A stretch of DNA of 64,000 bases from Ilex aquifolium (GCA_951799425.1 OX637407.1:21086981-21150980); one strand, 5' to 3'. Shown: positions 22,055 to 35,443, counted from the first letter of the stretch. Numbers and translations are program-made. Notes: a model not told the origin generated them from the letters alone.

Positions 22055-24069
22055 TGTTTGTATATATAAATATCGACATGCATACGTACTAGAAAAGAGG
22101 TTTCCCATGTGAACATAAGATAGATAGAACCTAGAAGGAACAACGTGATGGGTTCAGGTACTGCATTGGAGAAGGAACATGGTCTGTCGACTCCAAATGA
22201 AGGCAATGTTCCATAAACATACAAGATTGCAAGAAAGGTTAAAGATTCAAAGTGCAAGAATGCAACAAAAAAGTCAGGATTAACCCTGTGATTTGCAGGT
22301 TTTTACATGGTGTTGAATACTTTTAGATGGGAATGACAGAGGGTGATGCAGTCTAGAAGAATGATCACAATGTTTGATAGGTCTACCATTAGTGAAGTTT
22401 GATCCCATAAGGACATAATTAAAATAAGAGTATTGCTAGTTAGGCATAAATTACTAATCTAATTCATTACAGTTGTTGGTTTGACAGATATAATCATATA
22501 ACAGATTAGAAAGGTACGGGTGAACACGGGTCTAGAGTTTAATTTATTTTTATGCTATATTATAGATACCATATCTTGTATTATATCTATGAGCAGATGA
22601 ACCACTATCTTTATTTTTTTTAATTTATTTATTAATTTTGGGTCACTATCTTTCAGGTTCTTGAGTGGTCAAACTCCTTTACCTCATTCTGTATCAACTA
22701 TTTATATGTTAATAGGATCTAAATAGTATAATAGCCCACCCAGCCACCCCTTCTAAATGCAGTGTCTGGTCAACATATAGGACCACAGAGAAAAAAGGGA
22801 GTGAATTTACAATTCTTTTGTGAACTTAGCAGATGGGTTTTTTAGGATTTAATCTGACTCGAATCTTACCCAAGTTTAGCTCAAACGTCGTGTTAAAATA
22901 TCTAACTCAAAATTAATTGAAAACGAGCGGAATTGCCCACAAGTCTCAAGAGGTACCATTTTGTGACAAAAATATTTACACACACACACAACCATATAGT
23001 AGTTCGTTTTTATTTTCAACATGTGTTAATATATTTTGCAATAAGACATGAAAAAGAATTAATAGCACGAGTGCACATAAGGTTGCATTAAGAGTATTTT
23101 TCGAAATATTTTAAAATAGTAACTATCATAAAATAAATAGATAGGGGTTAAATCTAGAATGATGACAAATGCTCATATATCTCAGAGATATATGATAAGT
23201 ACGAGTTCAGAATCAACCTCTCTAAAATGAGGATAAAAATATCACCACTTACCCCTTAAACCCGTTAAATTAGGAACTTTGTACATGTATGATTTTTTTT
23301 TTAAGCTATAAAAAAAAATATATCCATGTCATTGGATGCAAAGAGATTATTAGCAATCATGTGAATCAACTATTCAATAACAGTAATACTTTATTGCTTG
23401 CAAAAGTTTCTAACTAAGGTATAAACAATCAAATATTCTTAGAAGAGAAGTAATCTAGTCATGATCTTTAGCCTACTCTTTGGATCAACCACAAGTCACG
23501 GCATTATTGAATGGATATTTTTGCTAATCCTAATTAAAGATTAATTAATAAATCTATCATTATTTCTACCAACTACCCTGCCCTACTTGTATAAACAACT
23601 AGTTATTGATAAAAAAACAGATACCAGAGCTACCATCTCAAATGAAAATTTTGTTTTTTTTTATTCATCGTTGTTGTTCGTACTCTGCAATGGATCTTTG
23701 ATGTAAGCAGTAGAAATTATCGCCCCATTAGAGTTTCAAAATTTCGCAATTTTATATACTATTTTTTGGGTGATTCCTATAATTGTAAAGAGTTCACTTC
23801 CCTAAACATTTTTCTTACTTTCACAATTTATACAAAAAGTTGTTGGACCAAAACAATTTTTTAAGTATAAAAAACTGAATTTTTTGTCGCCTTTGAGCCT
23901 AAATTAAAGTGGGACTCATTTGTTGTTTCGAATAAATTTTCGTGGCTCCATATTCTACTATGTGAGGAGAATAATGTAGTATATTCACTTGCTTAAATCA
24001 AGTAAGAAATGAATGAGAAAATATGCTCCAAAGTGACCCTCTTGAAATGTGAAAATAAAAGTTGTGCAA
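21761..24069. other. Intergenic DNA
   Basis: No gene is visible. It contains a (CT)n tract and scattered poly-T/A runs. Short ORFs are not supported by domains or codon pattern. Confidence 0.6.
21998..22053. repeat. (CT)n(CA)n microsatellite
   Basis: About 24 CT units are followed by four CA units. Confidence 0.95.
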
Positions 24070-24960
24070 TGTGAGATTTGACATCAATCCCACATTGGTT
24101 GAGGAAGAAGTTCTACATGGGCATATATAGCCCAAGTTTACTCTATGGAATTGGGCCCCAAGGGGTACCACAGTTTTATGAGCAGAGCGAGCACCTACAT
24201 GCCTTTGGTTCTACCACACACGTGCACACGCTGCCCGCCACGACCCGGGTCGGGCTCGGGTACAGGTGTGGGTGTGTTTTAGACCAAACCCTATCTTTTT
24301 TGAAAACATTCATTTAATTAATTGGGCGAAAATTTCTTAATCCGAAATTAATTTTCGGTACCCATTGGATCGCACTGGTTCAGATTTTTGCTTCCCTCCA
24401 GTCCGAGTTGTGTCTGTTCATAGAGAACAGTTACACTTCTGGCTTGCATTGAGTTGTATCTATTCATACTGGATTGTGTCTTTTAGTATAGTGGCTGTCC
24501 GAAAAGTCACCAAAGTTTCTATAAATATCCAGGCTCATTACCATTCTGCATTCATTCAATCATCACTCAATTATCTGAGTTAAGCCAGACATTAGTGCAT
24601 AGCATTTCGGCATTAAGGCAGTCAGCATTTAGAGAGTACACAACACAATTTTTGGTTCGCTAGACGAGTAGATTGGAGTGCTACTTCTGCTCGTGTAAAG
24701 ATCATTGTATCCTGGGAGACAGACGCTTGATATTTCATAAGCACCGTGTGTGGAGGCGAAATCTATCGTAAGGACATAGTGTCAAACACTAACCTTGATC
24801 TACCTAAAGTTCAATAACAGTTCCTGTTCTACAATCGGGTCAGTATTTATATTGGTTATACAAACAGTTACTTGTAACTCTTTTGTGTAAGTCTTTCGTG
24901 TAAGACTATTTCTGTGTAACTGTTTCGCACTTGATTGTTATTGTTTTGTTATACATTACA
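24070..24960 (+). repeat. Probable solo LTR (Copia-like)
   Basis: It begins TGTGAGATTTGACATCAATC, a common start of plant Copia LTRs, and ends TTATACATTACA. A TATA box (TTTCTATAAATATCCAG) sits near 24515-24530, followed by a leader-like stretch with CAATCATCACTCAATTATCT. No internal retroelement sequence flanks it. No clean target duplication was found, so the ends are provisional. Confidence 0.5.
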
Positions 24961-25857
24961 TGTTTCAAATAAAAAATTTCAATAAGTAATTTTACTATAA
25001 AATAGCACAAACAACAAAAGTTTGTCCCTACATAGAAGACAACTAAAAATGGATGTTACATCTTGTGAATAATCTAATACAAATGGGTTGCCGTCTTTTC
25101 TCATGTTATATTCTACATATCCAATCATGTGTAGGGAGAAGACAAGCACCACATAAAAAAAAATGGGGTAAAATACAATGACACCCTTGACATATTTACA
25201 CCCCTCACTCTTTCAAAATTACATGAAAAACTTTATTTACCTTTGATGAAAATTGTCCAAATTACCGCCAGAATGCATTATCGTTGTGACTTGGGGTCTA
25301 TTGTGCGTTTCACTGAAAGGAGTGAAATAAGTGTCCCTTATCCTACTCCTCCGATAGCCCCAACACGCAACTCTTTTCCCCTATACCCTCTCTAAACCAT
25401 CAGACTCACCCACACCTTCCCTAGTTCTCTTACAACGCCTCTCCTAGAAATCCCTCCCGCCAAGAAACTCCAAGTCTTTTACAATATGACTAGTTCGATC
25501 TCTTTTACGTTATGTGTGTGTTAGAGCCTACATCTTTTGAAATCAAAATGGAGGGAAACTTGAATTAATATGGTAGTGGTTGGTGAATCTAAATAGTGAA
25601 GGCGATGTCGTTGGCGATAGGTGATTGCTAGCAGTCGTGGTACATTCAAATATTATTTTTCTAGTATCATCATTGTCTATGACAACAAGGACTTTGCAGT
25701 TTCGTCTTCTCAAAATTAAGGGTTTGTTGTGTTGATATTAAAATATAACAAGAGGACTAAATAATAAACTCATATATAAAGAGGTATAATTGTAATTTAA
25801 CCTAAAATAATTTCTTGGGGGAAACTTCTACATTGGGCAACAACCCTTTTTTTCTTT
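24961..25857. other. Intergenic DNA
   Basis: No gene, RNA or defined element is visible. Confidence 0.6.
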
Positions 25858-26612
25858 ATATGGTGGCTCCTAGTCAACTTTGGACCACAAGGACAAAAAC
25901 TTTATTATATATTATGGTATTTTAAATCCTTTTAATGGTCCTAGCACATGGTTTTGTTCAATAAAGTGGGAAGTAACCACTCACATTTGATAATAAAGAA
26001 TCATAGTGTCCAATCAAGATATAGTAATTCACAACTACACACAAATGCATATATATATATATAAGTATTTAATTTGTCACATTTTGTCGACATGTGTGTC
26101 CTTTACACCTATCGAGACTCCCATGTGTTAGTATATTTTATTCATTAATTGTTGAGTATGTGCATTAGTATAACCATATTTTTAATTAGGACATCCCAAA
26201 AAATAAAAAAAGCAATGTTTGTATTATATTATTACTTATTTTAGGTGTGTATTAATGGTTAAAAGCATAGCTGCATTTCTGCTTGCATTATCTTCTCCTT
26301 TTTTTTTTCTTTTTTTTTTCTTTTCTTTTGGTTAGGAAAATTGTTCCGACCAAATATTCTTCGGATTCAAGACTGCAGCACAAATCTCTGGTGCACACAA
26401 TCGCCTCAAATCAAGAGCACATGTTATACTTGGATTTTAGGCGGTCTAGGGAATTAAAAACTCACGATATACAATTTCACGTCACAGTTATGAATCACAT
26501 TTTCTTAAATCAAAACATGATTTTTTTTTTAATCTTAAAAATATTGTGCTAGAAGGTGGAACTCACATGCCGCAAAATATAACAGTGTAGGATGTATTTA
26601 TTACACTTGATT
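25858..26612 (+). repeat. Duplicated segment, copy A2
   Basis: Partner of A1 (2233-3353). It is the shorter copy, lacking the large CT/AT arrays and about 370 bp of A1. It is followed within 1.1 kb by segment B2. Confidence 0.8.
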
Positions 26613-26793
26613 TTATATTTGTAATTATTAATATGGTAAACATAGATCATTGAATAAAAATAGTAAATTCGTTTTATATATTTGTATAACATTCCTTTTT
26701 ATCTACCCAACAAATTAAAAGCATGGGTGCATGTCGGTTAGAATTATCATTATCTACATTTTTTTCTTGTCACTTCTCTTTTGTTTCCTTTGT

Positions 26794-26827
<34 letters not shown>

Positions 26828-27749
26828 ATAAAATATAACAACAATGTTGATGCTCATGGTGGTCCTGCACCCCACACCATCCACAAAATGTTATTCTTTT
26901 GATCTAGCTTTGAAGAAAGTAGGATCAGAATAGGACATACACACATACACATAGGGTATAACGAATACTTTAGACCGGTGTCTTTATGCACATGCTATAT
27001 TTTGGTTTGTTAAGAGTAATCCGTGACTAAAAGCACGGTGCGTGAATGATTTTGAGATGAATGTTAGTAACCGTTGAATGAATTTATTTGAGACTGTTGA
27101 ATATATTTATTAAAATTTGCCATATTTTATATTATAGATTTTTGGGCATGGTGGAAATTTTTTTTTTCTACGTGTTAGGTAAAACAACGTATATCTAATA
27201 TTTTTTATTTTTTATTTTTCATACACGAGGAATAGATTAAATCCATCGTTGTGAGTGTCAAGAAAATAAAAACATTTTTTTATATTTGGGTGCAATCAAC
27301 TATATATGGTCCGCCATTATCTTGTGAACTCATAATTGGAAAGCATTAGGTCCCCACGACATTATTAACTTGAGTTTATTCTTATCTACCCTAGAAATTG
27401 TAGAAAATTAGAAATCGTGGTACATATGATGTGTCCATACTCATTCTTATTTATATAATTTTCAAAACTTTTTGGAAATTTGTTTATTAAAATATAGAAA
27501 TTATCGAAAACTAAAAATCGTGGCACACATGTTGTGCCTGTACCGATTCCTATTTATATAATTTTCAAAAAAAATTGGAAATTTGTTTATTAAAATATTT
27601 TATTTATTAATTCTAGTTGTGAAGAAAAGAGAGTACAAGACAAAAAAAAAAAAGACAACTAAATTAATTAGTTAAATATGTTTTTGTTGGGATTAGCGTT
27701 TAGTCTAATGACTACTATTCCGCTGTTAGACTTGACACTATTTTACTCA
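26613..27749. other. Spacer between duplicated segments A2 and B2
   Basis: AT-rich DNA with a 31-nt poly-G run. No gene is visible. A remnant resembling a tRNA-derived SINE (TTTAGTCTAATGAC, then GTTCAAGTCT) lies near 27690-27830 but is too decayed to delimit. Confidence 0.5.
26796..26826. repeat. Poly-G tract (31 G)
   Basis: A second long uninterrupted G run, flanked by T-rich DNA. Confidence 0.85.
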
Positions 27750-29945
27750 TTTACTATGGTTTTCTTTACCATGATGTATTGAGGGGGTGAACCATCTAGA
27801 GCCTAGTGTTCAAGTCTTTGACTCCCACTTCAAGTTGAATTTGATATTTTATACAACATGTTTACATTGATAGGGGAAAGATTTGGGTCCTCTCAATTTC
27901 AATTTTTTTGAATTTCGATTAAGTTAAATCTCCCATTTAATAATTTTTATTAATTGACTTTAATAAATTCAATTAATATTTAATAGGCCTTCGCAAATTA
28001 GTAAATTAATATCGAACTTAATCGGGATTAAAGAAATCCTAAGCCAAGATAAATCTCAATTGAATATTGTAATCTATATTATGTTTGAGATTTAAAAAAT
28101 GCATGGCCCAACAAACTATATTTAACATTTAATGATGAAACCTTAGCCTAATTGGCTTTTGTTTGACTTTGGTCATAAATAATCAAAAGGATACCTAGAA
28201 AATGGTACATTTGAGATAGCATCACCTCTAGCATCACCATTTTTGTTTCTTCTTCTTCTTCGTTTTTTGTGACAGGTTTTTCTTTAATAAAGGGTGAGAA
28301 TCCTTTGCCATGATGTAAAATGGAATCAAGAGTGATCCGAATCCAATTCGATAAAAAAAAAATTTAATTTGATTGATTTTAATCCAAACTCTTCTAATGA
28401 TCAACACAAAGCCGATTTGAACCAAATAGATTGGACTTAGTTGAACATTTGGACATTCCCAACTAGGATGTTAAGAAGTCAACAAAGATTGCTCCCTTAT
28501 ATCTCTTTTTTTTTTTTAAGATTTTAGTATACTTTTCTCTGGATTTTTTTTCATGCATAATTAAAAGATTAGCAATTAACCTAATTCACTATGACCTTTG
28601 GATTGACTGTGAACTCCATCAAACATTGAAATTTGTTGTTGATTCAATGGTTTCATTGAAAGCACATAATTATGTCAGCAAATTAGGTCAGAATTTTAAG
28701 TCCAAATAGATTTACTCTTAAAAGATTAACAGATTATACTTGCAACTCGATTATTGCTTCAACCCAAAATCCAATAAATGTTGAAAATAAAAATAATAAA
28801 TAATTCTTTTTATGGTAGCCTTAGAAAAGCAATCTATTTTGAGTTAAACAATTAGGTAAGTTGAGCAAGAACAAATTTATTTTAAGGGAATATAACAAGT
28901 AAAGCTTTTCTAAAAATAGTATCATGTTGATGAAATCTAATTAATAACTGTTCAAAAAAAAAAAAAAAAAATCTAATCCATAAGAAGGCCTACTTAAGTT
29001 TTTCTGTTGGGACTATAACTAGTTAGTTTGTTTGGTCAAAATTCATGAACCTCACTGAACAATCCAGAATTTGAAGCTTCCAAGTAAGTTGGTCAATAGA
29101 TTGAATTTTGAATCAGATTTTGACAAATTTGAATTCGAATTCGATTTTAAAAGTCTGATCCAATTATTTGGTGGATTTTATTCTCATGGTTAATATCTGA
29201 ATCCGTTAACAACTTGAAATTTGATTTCCAAATAATCAATTAATTTCTTATATATATCGGATCGAAAAAAGATATAGGTATATCCAAATCCACATCCATG
29301 AAATATATAATATCAGGTTTGGAATCAGGTTTTGATTATCCGAAAAAAAAAAAAAATTCATATCCGACTAATTTTATTCGGATCAAAATCCGATTCATTG
29401 ACAGGCTTACTTGTAAGGGAAAAAAATTTGTAGAAGTTGAGATTATTGTTCCAGTTTCAAGTTCAAGACGTTGATGGAAAGTCGAGTGAGTTGATGGTTT
29501 TAGACATGATACATAAGTACCATACGAACCTAACACAAAATTAATTAATTATTAATATAAACTCAATAATAACATGATCTGTCAACAAGAAAAATTAACA
29601 GATTGAGTCAATATCAAATAAAAATAGTCTAATTTTAAATGACAAAAATATTTAATTGACATTATATAACGAAATATCTCATTTCTTTTTAGCTTTTTAT
29701 TTGTTTAACACTATTGCGGATCTATTAGATTTTTTGTTTTTAAGAAGCTCATGGATGGTAGGTTTGGTTTTTTAAAAAAAAGGATCTTAGTTTTGCGGTT
29801 TTACTTCACGAGATATGTATGTCAATTTGAAAACGACACAACTAATGTACGACGTGTCAAAATTACACGATTCAAATACGACTCTATTGACACTCTAACA
29901 CCAAGGTGTGAAGAATTTTGGGGAAACGTGGCCATTGGGGTACCA
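27750..29945 (+). repeat. Duplicated segment, copy B2
   Basis: Partner of B1 (20145-21760), longer by about 600 bp because of added AT-rich sequence near 28560-29580. It ends where both copies read GTGAAGAATTT, GGGGAA and GGCCATTGG. Non-coding. Confidence 0.75.
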
Positions 29946-30175
29946 TACCATGCCAGTGGTTTGCTATTCGATCTTGTGATTCATGCCACTCAACCAACTA
30001 GCAATTGTATATGTGGTTGAGAATGATACATCATTCGATTGATTCAAAACATGTAAATCTTTTCCTAGTCCTAAGTTTATTCATTTTACTATTGACTTAT
30101 AGAATTCTCACACGTTGAGTCCTCTTGAGAGCTTATAAGCACATTAGCTCTAAAAAACTATAAAATTAGTTTGGG

Positions 30176-30540
30176 GAAAGGCTACGGTACCGAAAGAGAT
30201 ACCGTATCAAAACTTACAAGTATTTAAAGTTAAGTTATAATTTTTTTGAGGTGTAAGTTATAATTTTTAAAGGTCATGATCGGTTAAGATAAATTGAGAT
30301 TGATAAGGAAATTACAACTTTTAAAGGTCAAGTTACAACTCATAATGGAAAAGTTACAACTGCTCAGGGGAAGTCCATGATCGATCATATGTATCTGTGA
30401 TCAATCATGGTCCCCTTAATCGATCATGAACTTCTCATGAACAATTGTAACTTCTCCATTTTAAGTTATAACTTTACCATAAAAGTTGTAAGTAACGGTA
30501 TGGTACTGAAGACGATACCGTAAACTTTCCCGTTTGGGGA
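30176..30540. mobile_element. MITE-like element with GGGAAAGTTTACGGTATCG-type inverted ends
   Basis: The left end reads GGGGAAAGGCTACGGTACCG; the reverse complement of the right end reads GGGAAAGTTTACGGTATCG. The interior has repeated TTGTAACTT/AAGTTACAA words and GATCGATCAT, so much of it can fold back. GTTTG flanks both ends, a possible short target duplication. It encodes nothing and would need a transposase in trans. The superfamily is unresolved. Confidence 0.6.
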
Positions 30541-31413
30541 ATCACCTATTCTCTCTGTATACACCATCTATGATATAACCATCAATATGCAAGTTGACGC
30601 TGCCATTGTCTACCACTAAGACAAAATCTTTGAATTCCTGTAAATAATCATGTTAGCTGGTCAGCTGTGAAAGAAAAAAGGGGTTTAATTGCTTTTCAAT
30701 ATAATTATCATGATGTTAGTAGCCCCACTTTCTCCCACTCTCTTTATCTTTTCCTATTTTTCTTTCTTCTCCATTATTATCTTTCATAATTTATACCCCT
30801 TTCAATCACATTAAATAAAAATACACTAAAAACAAAGCTCATTAATCATGGGCTCGTAGGTGCATTGCACATGTATCCACACTTATTTCTAATATATAAC
30901 TTAGGCTTGACACTTTTTTTTTCTTTTTTTTCAATGGTCAAGAGTATATGGGTCAATTTACATGCATCTTAACTAACCTTCTATTTGATCCGGTCATTCA
31001 AACCAGGATTAAGGTATTCATGAGAGATAAATCTCTCATAGCCTGACACCAATGGGTTCTCAAGATTGAGCTTAGGACATCTAGATTTACAGTTATTACC
31101 ACTTAAATTACCCTTGGAGTTATCTTAGCACGAAGTTTTTTCAATCTCGATGTTCTAAAATATTTAAAGAAAAAACATATTTCTTTTTGAGTCCCAAGTC
31201 TGCTATAATAAAGGAAACATAACTTGCATATTCCTTTCTATCTAGAAAACACAAATACAAAATATGGGATGAGAGTATCATACGATATTATAAAATCTTA
31301 TATAGATATGACTAGGATATATATATATATATATCTGTGTGTGTGTGTGTGTGTGTACTAATCATGTTATTATAATACTTGGGGTATAATGGATTAAGAG
31401 AAAAAATACATTC
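30541..31413. other. Intergenic DNA with (AT)n(GT)n at 31316-31356
   Basis: No gene is visible. Confidence 0.6.
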
Positions 31414-31432
31414 CAAGCTAAACAATTTATGT

Positions 31433-31520
31433 AACTAATGGGTCTTTGATTCAATGGTACTCTTTGTCTTGTAAAGACTTTGTCTTCTTGAGATCAAGGG
31501 TTCAAGTCCCCCTTCCCCTC

Positions 31521-31552
<32 letters not shown>

Positions 31553-31556
31553 AAAA
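31433..31556 (+). mobile_element. tRNA-derived SINE with 19-bp target duplication
   Basis: The 124-bp body has an A-box-like TGATTCAATGG and a B box GGTTCAAGTCC. It ends in about 21 C and then 14 A. Perfect 19-bp duplications, CAAGCTAAACAATTTATGT, flank it at 31414-31432 and 31557-31575. This is the mark of L1-type target-primed integration. Pol III would transcribe it from the internal boxes. No cloverleaf can be drawn, so it is not a tRNA gene. The intact duplication means it is young. Confidence 0.85.
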
Positions 31557-31575
31557 CAAGCTAAACAATTTATGT

Positions 31576-32967
31576 TGTTGACATAGGGGTTGTTTAATGG
31601 TATTTTGAAACTAATGTTATATGTAATTCTAAAATTAAACATGTATCACCATTTGAAACTAATGATTAATGGTATGAACTTTAGACCTAAGAAAACAAAA
31701 CATTTACAAGACAAATAATATCATTTGACCAAAGGTCCATTGGTTCATGATTTCTACATAACCCACTAAATATAAGGCAAATGTATCCATCATGGAGATA
31801 CGTTTATCTAAGGTATATCAGATAAATATCCAATAATGCTAAATATTTTATTAATTATTTAATATATGTGGAGAGTATCTGATACATTTTCATAAGTATT
31901 ACAATGTGACAAAAGAGTCACATTGTAATACTTTTAATATATTAAATGTACAATGTAAAAAATTTAATTTTTAAAAATATAAAATAAAACGGGGTTGCAC
32001 TACTTGATTCTTCGATCCAAAACAAATAAGTGGGGTTATACCGATACGACTGAATATGCGTTAGAAAGGTCAATCCCTCCCCTACGACACCAAAAAAACC
32101 GGGCCCTATGTCTGGTTCTCTTTATGGGTAATAACAGTACCGCCCCCCCCCCCAAGCTCGTATGAGAATATTTTTATATATAAATATCTACCACATCTAC
32201 AAATTAAGAACCCACAGTCGGTGAAAAACTTAAAATCTTTCACAATATAAACTGCCAAAAAAACCCCAATGAATGCTACATACCATACGTATTCCACACA
32301 ATAAAAATTAAATTTGAAAAAGAGCACACCTATCCCCACACCCTATCGTTATTGGGGGCTCCACTTTGACATAATTACACCCCCACCCCTCTTTTATCTT
32401 TAATTTAATCCCACGTGCAAACATGACTGTTAGAAAATGACAAATAGCTCCACCCCACTTGCCACTTGACCTAGTCAGCCCAATTCTCATCCACAACCAC
32501 AACCCCTCACGAGAACTTCATGCTCACAATTTTTATACGTGTCGCCATGTTAAGCAAACCTTCGTTCTCGGCGTGTGACTTTAGGAGAAGGATTAAATAT
32601 TCAATACAACAACTCTAAGGGTAGGTCAAAAGAGTAATATAGATGAGTTGTATATTCAGACACCATATCAGTCCCTCAACAGAATCAGAACTACGTTCAG
32701 CAAGTCAAAGCCACGCAAATGCCACCAGATTACGGGGCAATTCTTCTACCGAATCAGAGGGCGTAGACTTTTGGGACAAAAAGGCGCTACTTTGCCCTCA
32801 TTCAATCCCTACTTGAATTCGAATATTGGTAATTTTTTAAGGACAGATTATGAGTAATTTATCCCTCATTCAATCCCGGCGTGAATGATTTTCTTTTGAT
32901 CAGACCTAAAAAGAGATTAATTGAAGTGCACATAAGTTAGTTCGAATAACCTAAATCGTTAAACAAA

Positions 32968-33001
<34 letters not shown>

Positions 33002-33179
33002 TAAGAGGATAATCATTCTTACCTTCAAAAATTATAATTGAAATTCAAAGTTTTTAAAAAATTCACAAGACTTGTAAATGGGACTACATTGATACAACAT
33101 TAAAATACTTTCTTTTTTTTGGTACCGGTGACTTTATCTTTTCTCTTCAATTAATCTATTTCGAATAGTTGGCAAAGCC
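31576..33179. other. Intergenic DNA upstream of the CACGTG cluster
   Basis: No gene is visible. A CACGTG lies at 32412-32417 and a (TA)n tract at 32971-32999. Minus-strand ORFs at 32106-32502 lack domains. Confidence 0.55.
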
Positions 33180-33314
33180 CACGTGACGCCTTGTCTCTAT
33201 TAACTCTAGGTGGACACGTGGCAACCTCACAGTAAAGGTCGGTAGAGAAAACGTGGTACCACCGACAGGTGGGTCTGGTGCATTGTTATGTGTGATTTAA
33301 ACCTCGCGCACGTG
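33180..33314. promoter_or_regulatory. Cluster of G-box/ABRE-like motifs
   Basis: Three CACGTG palindromes (33180-33185, 33215-33220, 33309-33314) and one ACGTGG (33251-33256) fall within 135 bp of unusually GC-rich DNA. The second reads ACACGTGGC, the ABA-response form. bZIP and MYC2-type bHLH factors bind such motifs. It lies 2.3 kb upstream of the JAZ-like start codon. A regulatory role is inferred only. Confidence 0.45.
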
Positions 33315-33389
33315 CTGCGTTACCGGACTAGCCGGTGATTTACCTGATCCATCGGTAACCCTCGTCCTTCCATTGAGTGCGTTTGAATA

Positions 33390-35000
33390 ATTCTGATTGT
33401 TAATTTTATAATTTATAATCGTTGATTGAAATTATAAAAATAATAAAATAACAAAAACTTATATTTATTACATTTTTATTAAATGAAAAATTATATATAA
33501 AAAATGACGTTTCGGTACTGTAAGGGGCTGTTTGGTATATGAAAAATTCAGTCCCGGATTTTCAAACCCGGCCTGTAGTTAGCACGAATATTAAACTCAT
33601 GATCATGAGTTTCGTCAAACTTAGGGGAGGTGGGTTTGGGAAAATGGGTAAGGGGTTAATGATCCAAAAAATAATTGTACCTCTTAATATCTGTATGAAT
33701 TGGATTAATCAAGGATAAAATAGTCATTTATAAGACAAGTACTTGTTAATAATTATGATATATCCGTGGATTCTACATGTGTATGTATTGCATACCAAAT
33801 ATGAGTATGAACCGGATTGAATGTTGAATCTCATTTTTGCAAAGAGGGGTTTAAGTTTGAAAAGATTTGAAAAAATCAATCCAAACTCGTCCCCAAAATT
33901 CACCTAAACAAGCCCTAATGGGACTATACTAACCATATTAGGTAAAAGAAAAGTTGAATCCATCCAACTAATTCTTTATAGTTGTGCATGTTATTAGGCA
34001 CTGACCCGTCGTATTCATTAGCTATGCTGTTTTTGGGAGATATATCATATATATATATAATGTGTGATCTAAAAACCTTGCCGAATATGAATTCAAAAAT
34101 AAAGTAAGTAGTAGGATGAGATGCAGATTAGGTCAAAGTCTTAAAAGAATTCATGCATCTTCATAGAAAAAAAAATACGGTGCAGCAGGTAATAGTGTGT
34201 TGTACTTAAGATACATCGTAGCTTATAGTTTCAATCTGATTTGAACAATCGAATGAAGCATAAATTTTATATGATATTTTTTTATTTTGCCTAGAGAACT
34301 TATGCAGCGAAAGAGATGACAAAAATAGGGGTGACTATTTTTCATCTCAAAAACAATTTTTTTGTTTTCAAAAATAGTTTATAGGAGAAAATTTGTTTGA
34401 CTAACTGCTTTTTATTTTTTTAAAATTGAGAACAAAAAATAGATAAATTTAGAGAACAAGTTAATGTTGTTTTGTATGTGTTTTGGAAACAAACTTTCCA
34501 CAATTTAGAAAACATCACCACACTTCCACCACCACCACCACTTATAAATATCTTAAACTTTTTTTCTTCTTTTGGATCGGAAACTTGAATTCCGTTCCTT
34601 TGAAGGAATTGGTTGGCTTCCTCGAGAAAGCGAGTGTATACCTGTTCTAACTTGGTGACTTCTCTCTCGCCTACCACCATATTTCTGTTTTCATTATTTT
34701 CAAGAGTACTGTCCAAATAAGTTATGTGATACAAAAAAAGAACTAAAATATAATTTTTTAAACTCTTTTCAAAAATAATTTTCGAATATTAATTTTTGAG
34801 ATGTAAACCAAATAGGATCATTTCTGGCACGAACATCAAATTATATACTATAAAGATGACTATTGATATACTTTATTTATTTCTAAAATAAATTTAAAAC
34901 GACTGTTGAGAAATAAGGGAAAAAATTGGCATAGGAGTTTTGATGTGGTTCATTTATTTTTACTTTTCACTCTACAAAAACAATTGGATGCCCTCTCATT
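33390..35000. other. Intergenic DNA
   Basis: No gene is supported. A 104-codon minus-strand ORF at 34420-34734 contains EREVTKLEQVYTRFLEEANQ, a possible coiled coil, but ends in a low-quality Gly/hydrophobic tail. I do not recognise it; it may be a captured exon or chance. Confidence 0.45.
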
Positions 35001-35014
35001 TTCAACTGTTTTTA

Positions 35015-35015
35015 C

Positions 35016-35101
<86 letters not shown>
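35015..35101. repeat. (CT)n microsatellite
   Basis: About 40 CT units with two CCT interruptions, roughly 560 bp upstream of the JAZ-like start codon. Confidence 0.95.
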
Positions 35102-35103
<2 letters not shown>

Positions 35104-35440
35104 GTTCACCCCTTATTGATCATTGCTAGTGCTATATCAACAGTATTAAAGTACTCCATGATGAATTTCCAATCCTAGGATAAAAGTGGTCACAAAAATG
35201 GTTCACACGTTACCTGAAGTTTAATATTAAAAAAATGAAAATGAATTTTATTTTGTTGAACATCCAAACGAGGCCATATTTGGTAGGAAAAAAATCAACG
35301 GCCACGATCATCTCTGGAAACTATTTAACTAACAAAACAAAACACACGCGCCAAATAAATCTATTTGTTTCTCTCTCCCTACCTCTCCCTTTCTCTGCTT
35401 TTTGCTGCGTTTTAAAGCATTTGGGCCGAAGAGAATCGCA

Positions 35441-35443
<3 letters not shown>

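Noticed and set aside
21985-22257. Minus-strand 90-codon ORF
   Set aside because: It starts in spacer and ends in the (CT)n microsatellite. No domain.
34420-34734. 104-codon minus-strand ORF with a coiled-coil-like segment
   Set aside because: There is no recognisable family, and the C-terminus looks like chance AT-rich translation; kept only as a note in the spacer entry.
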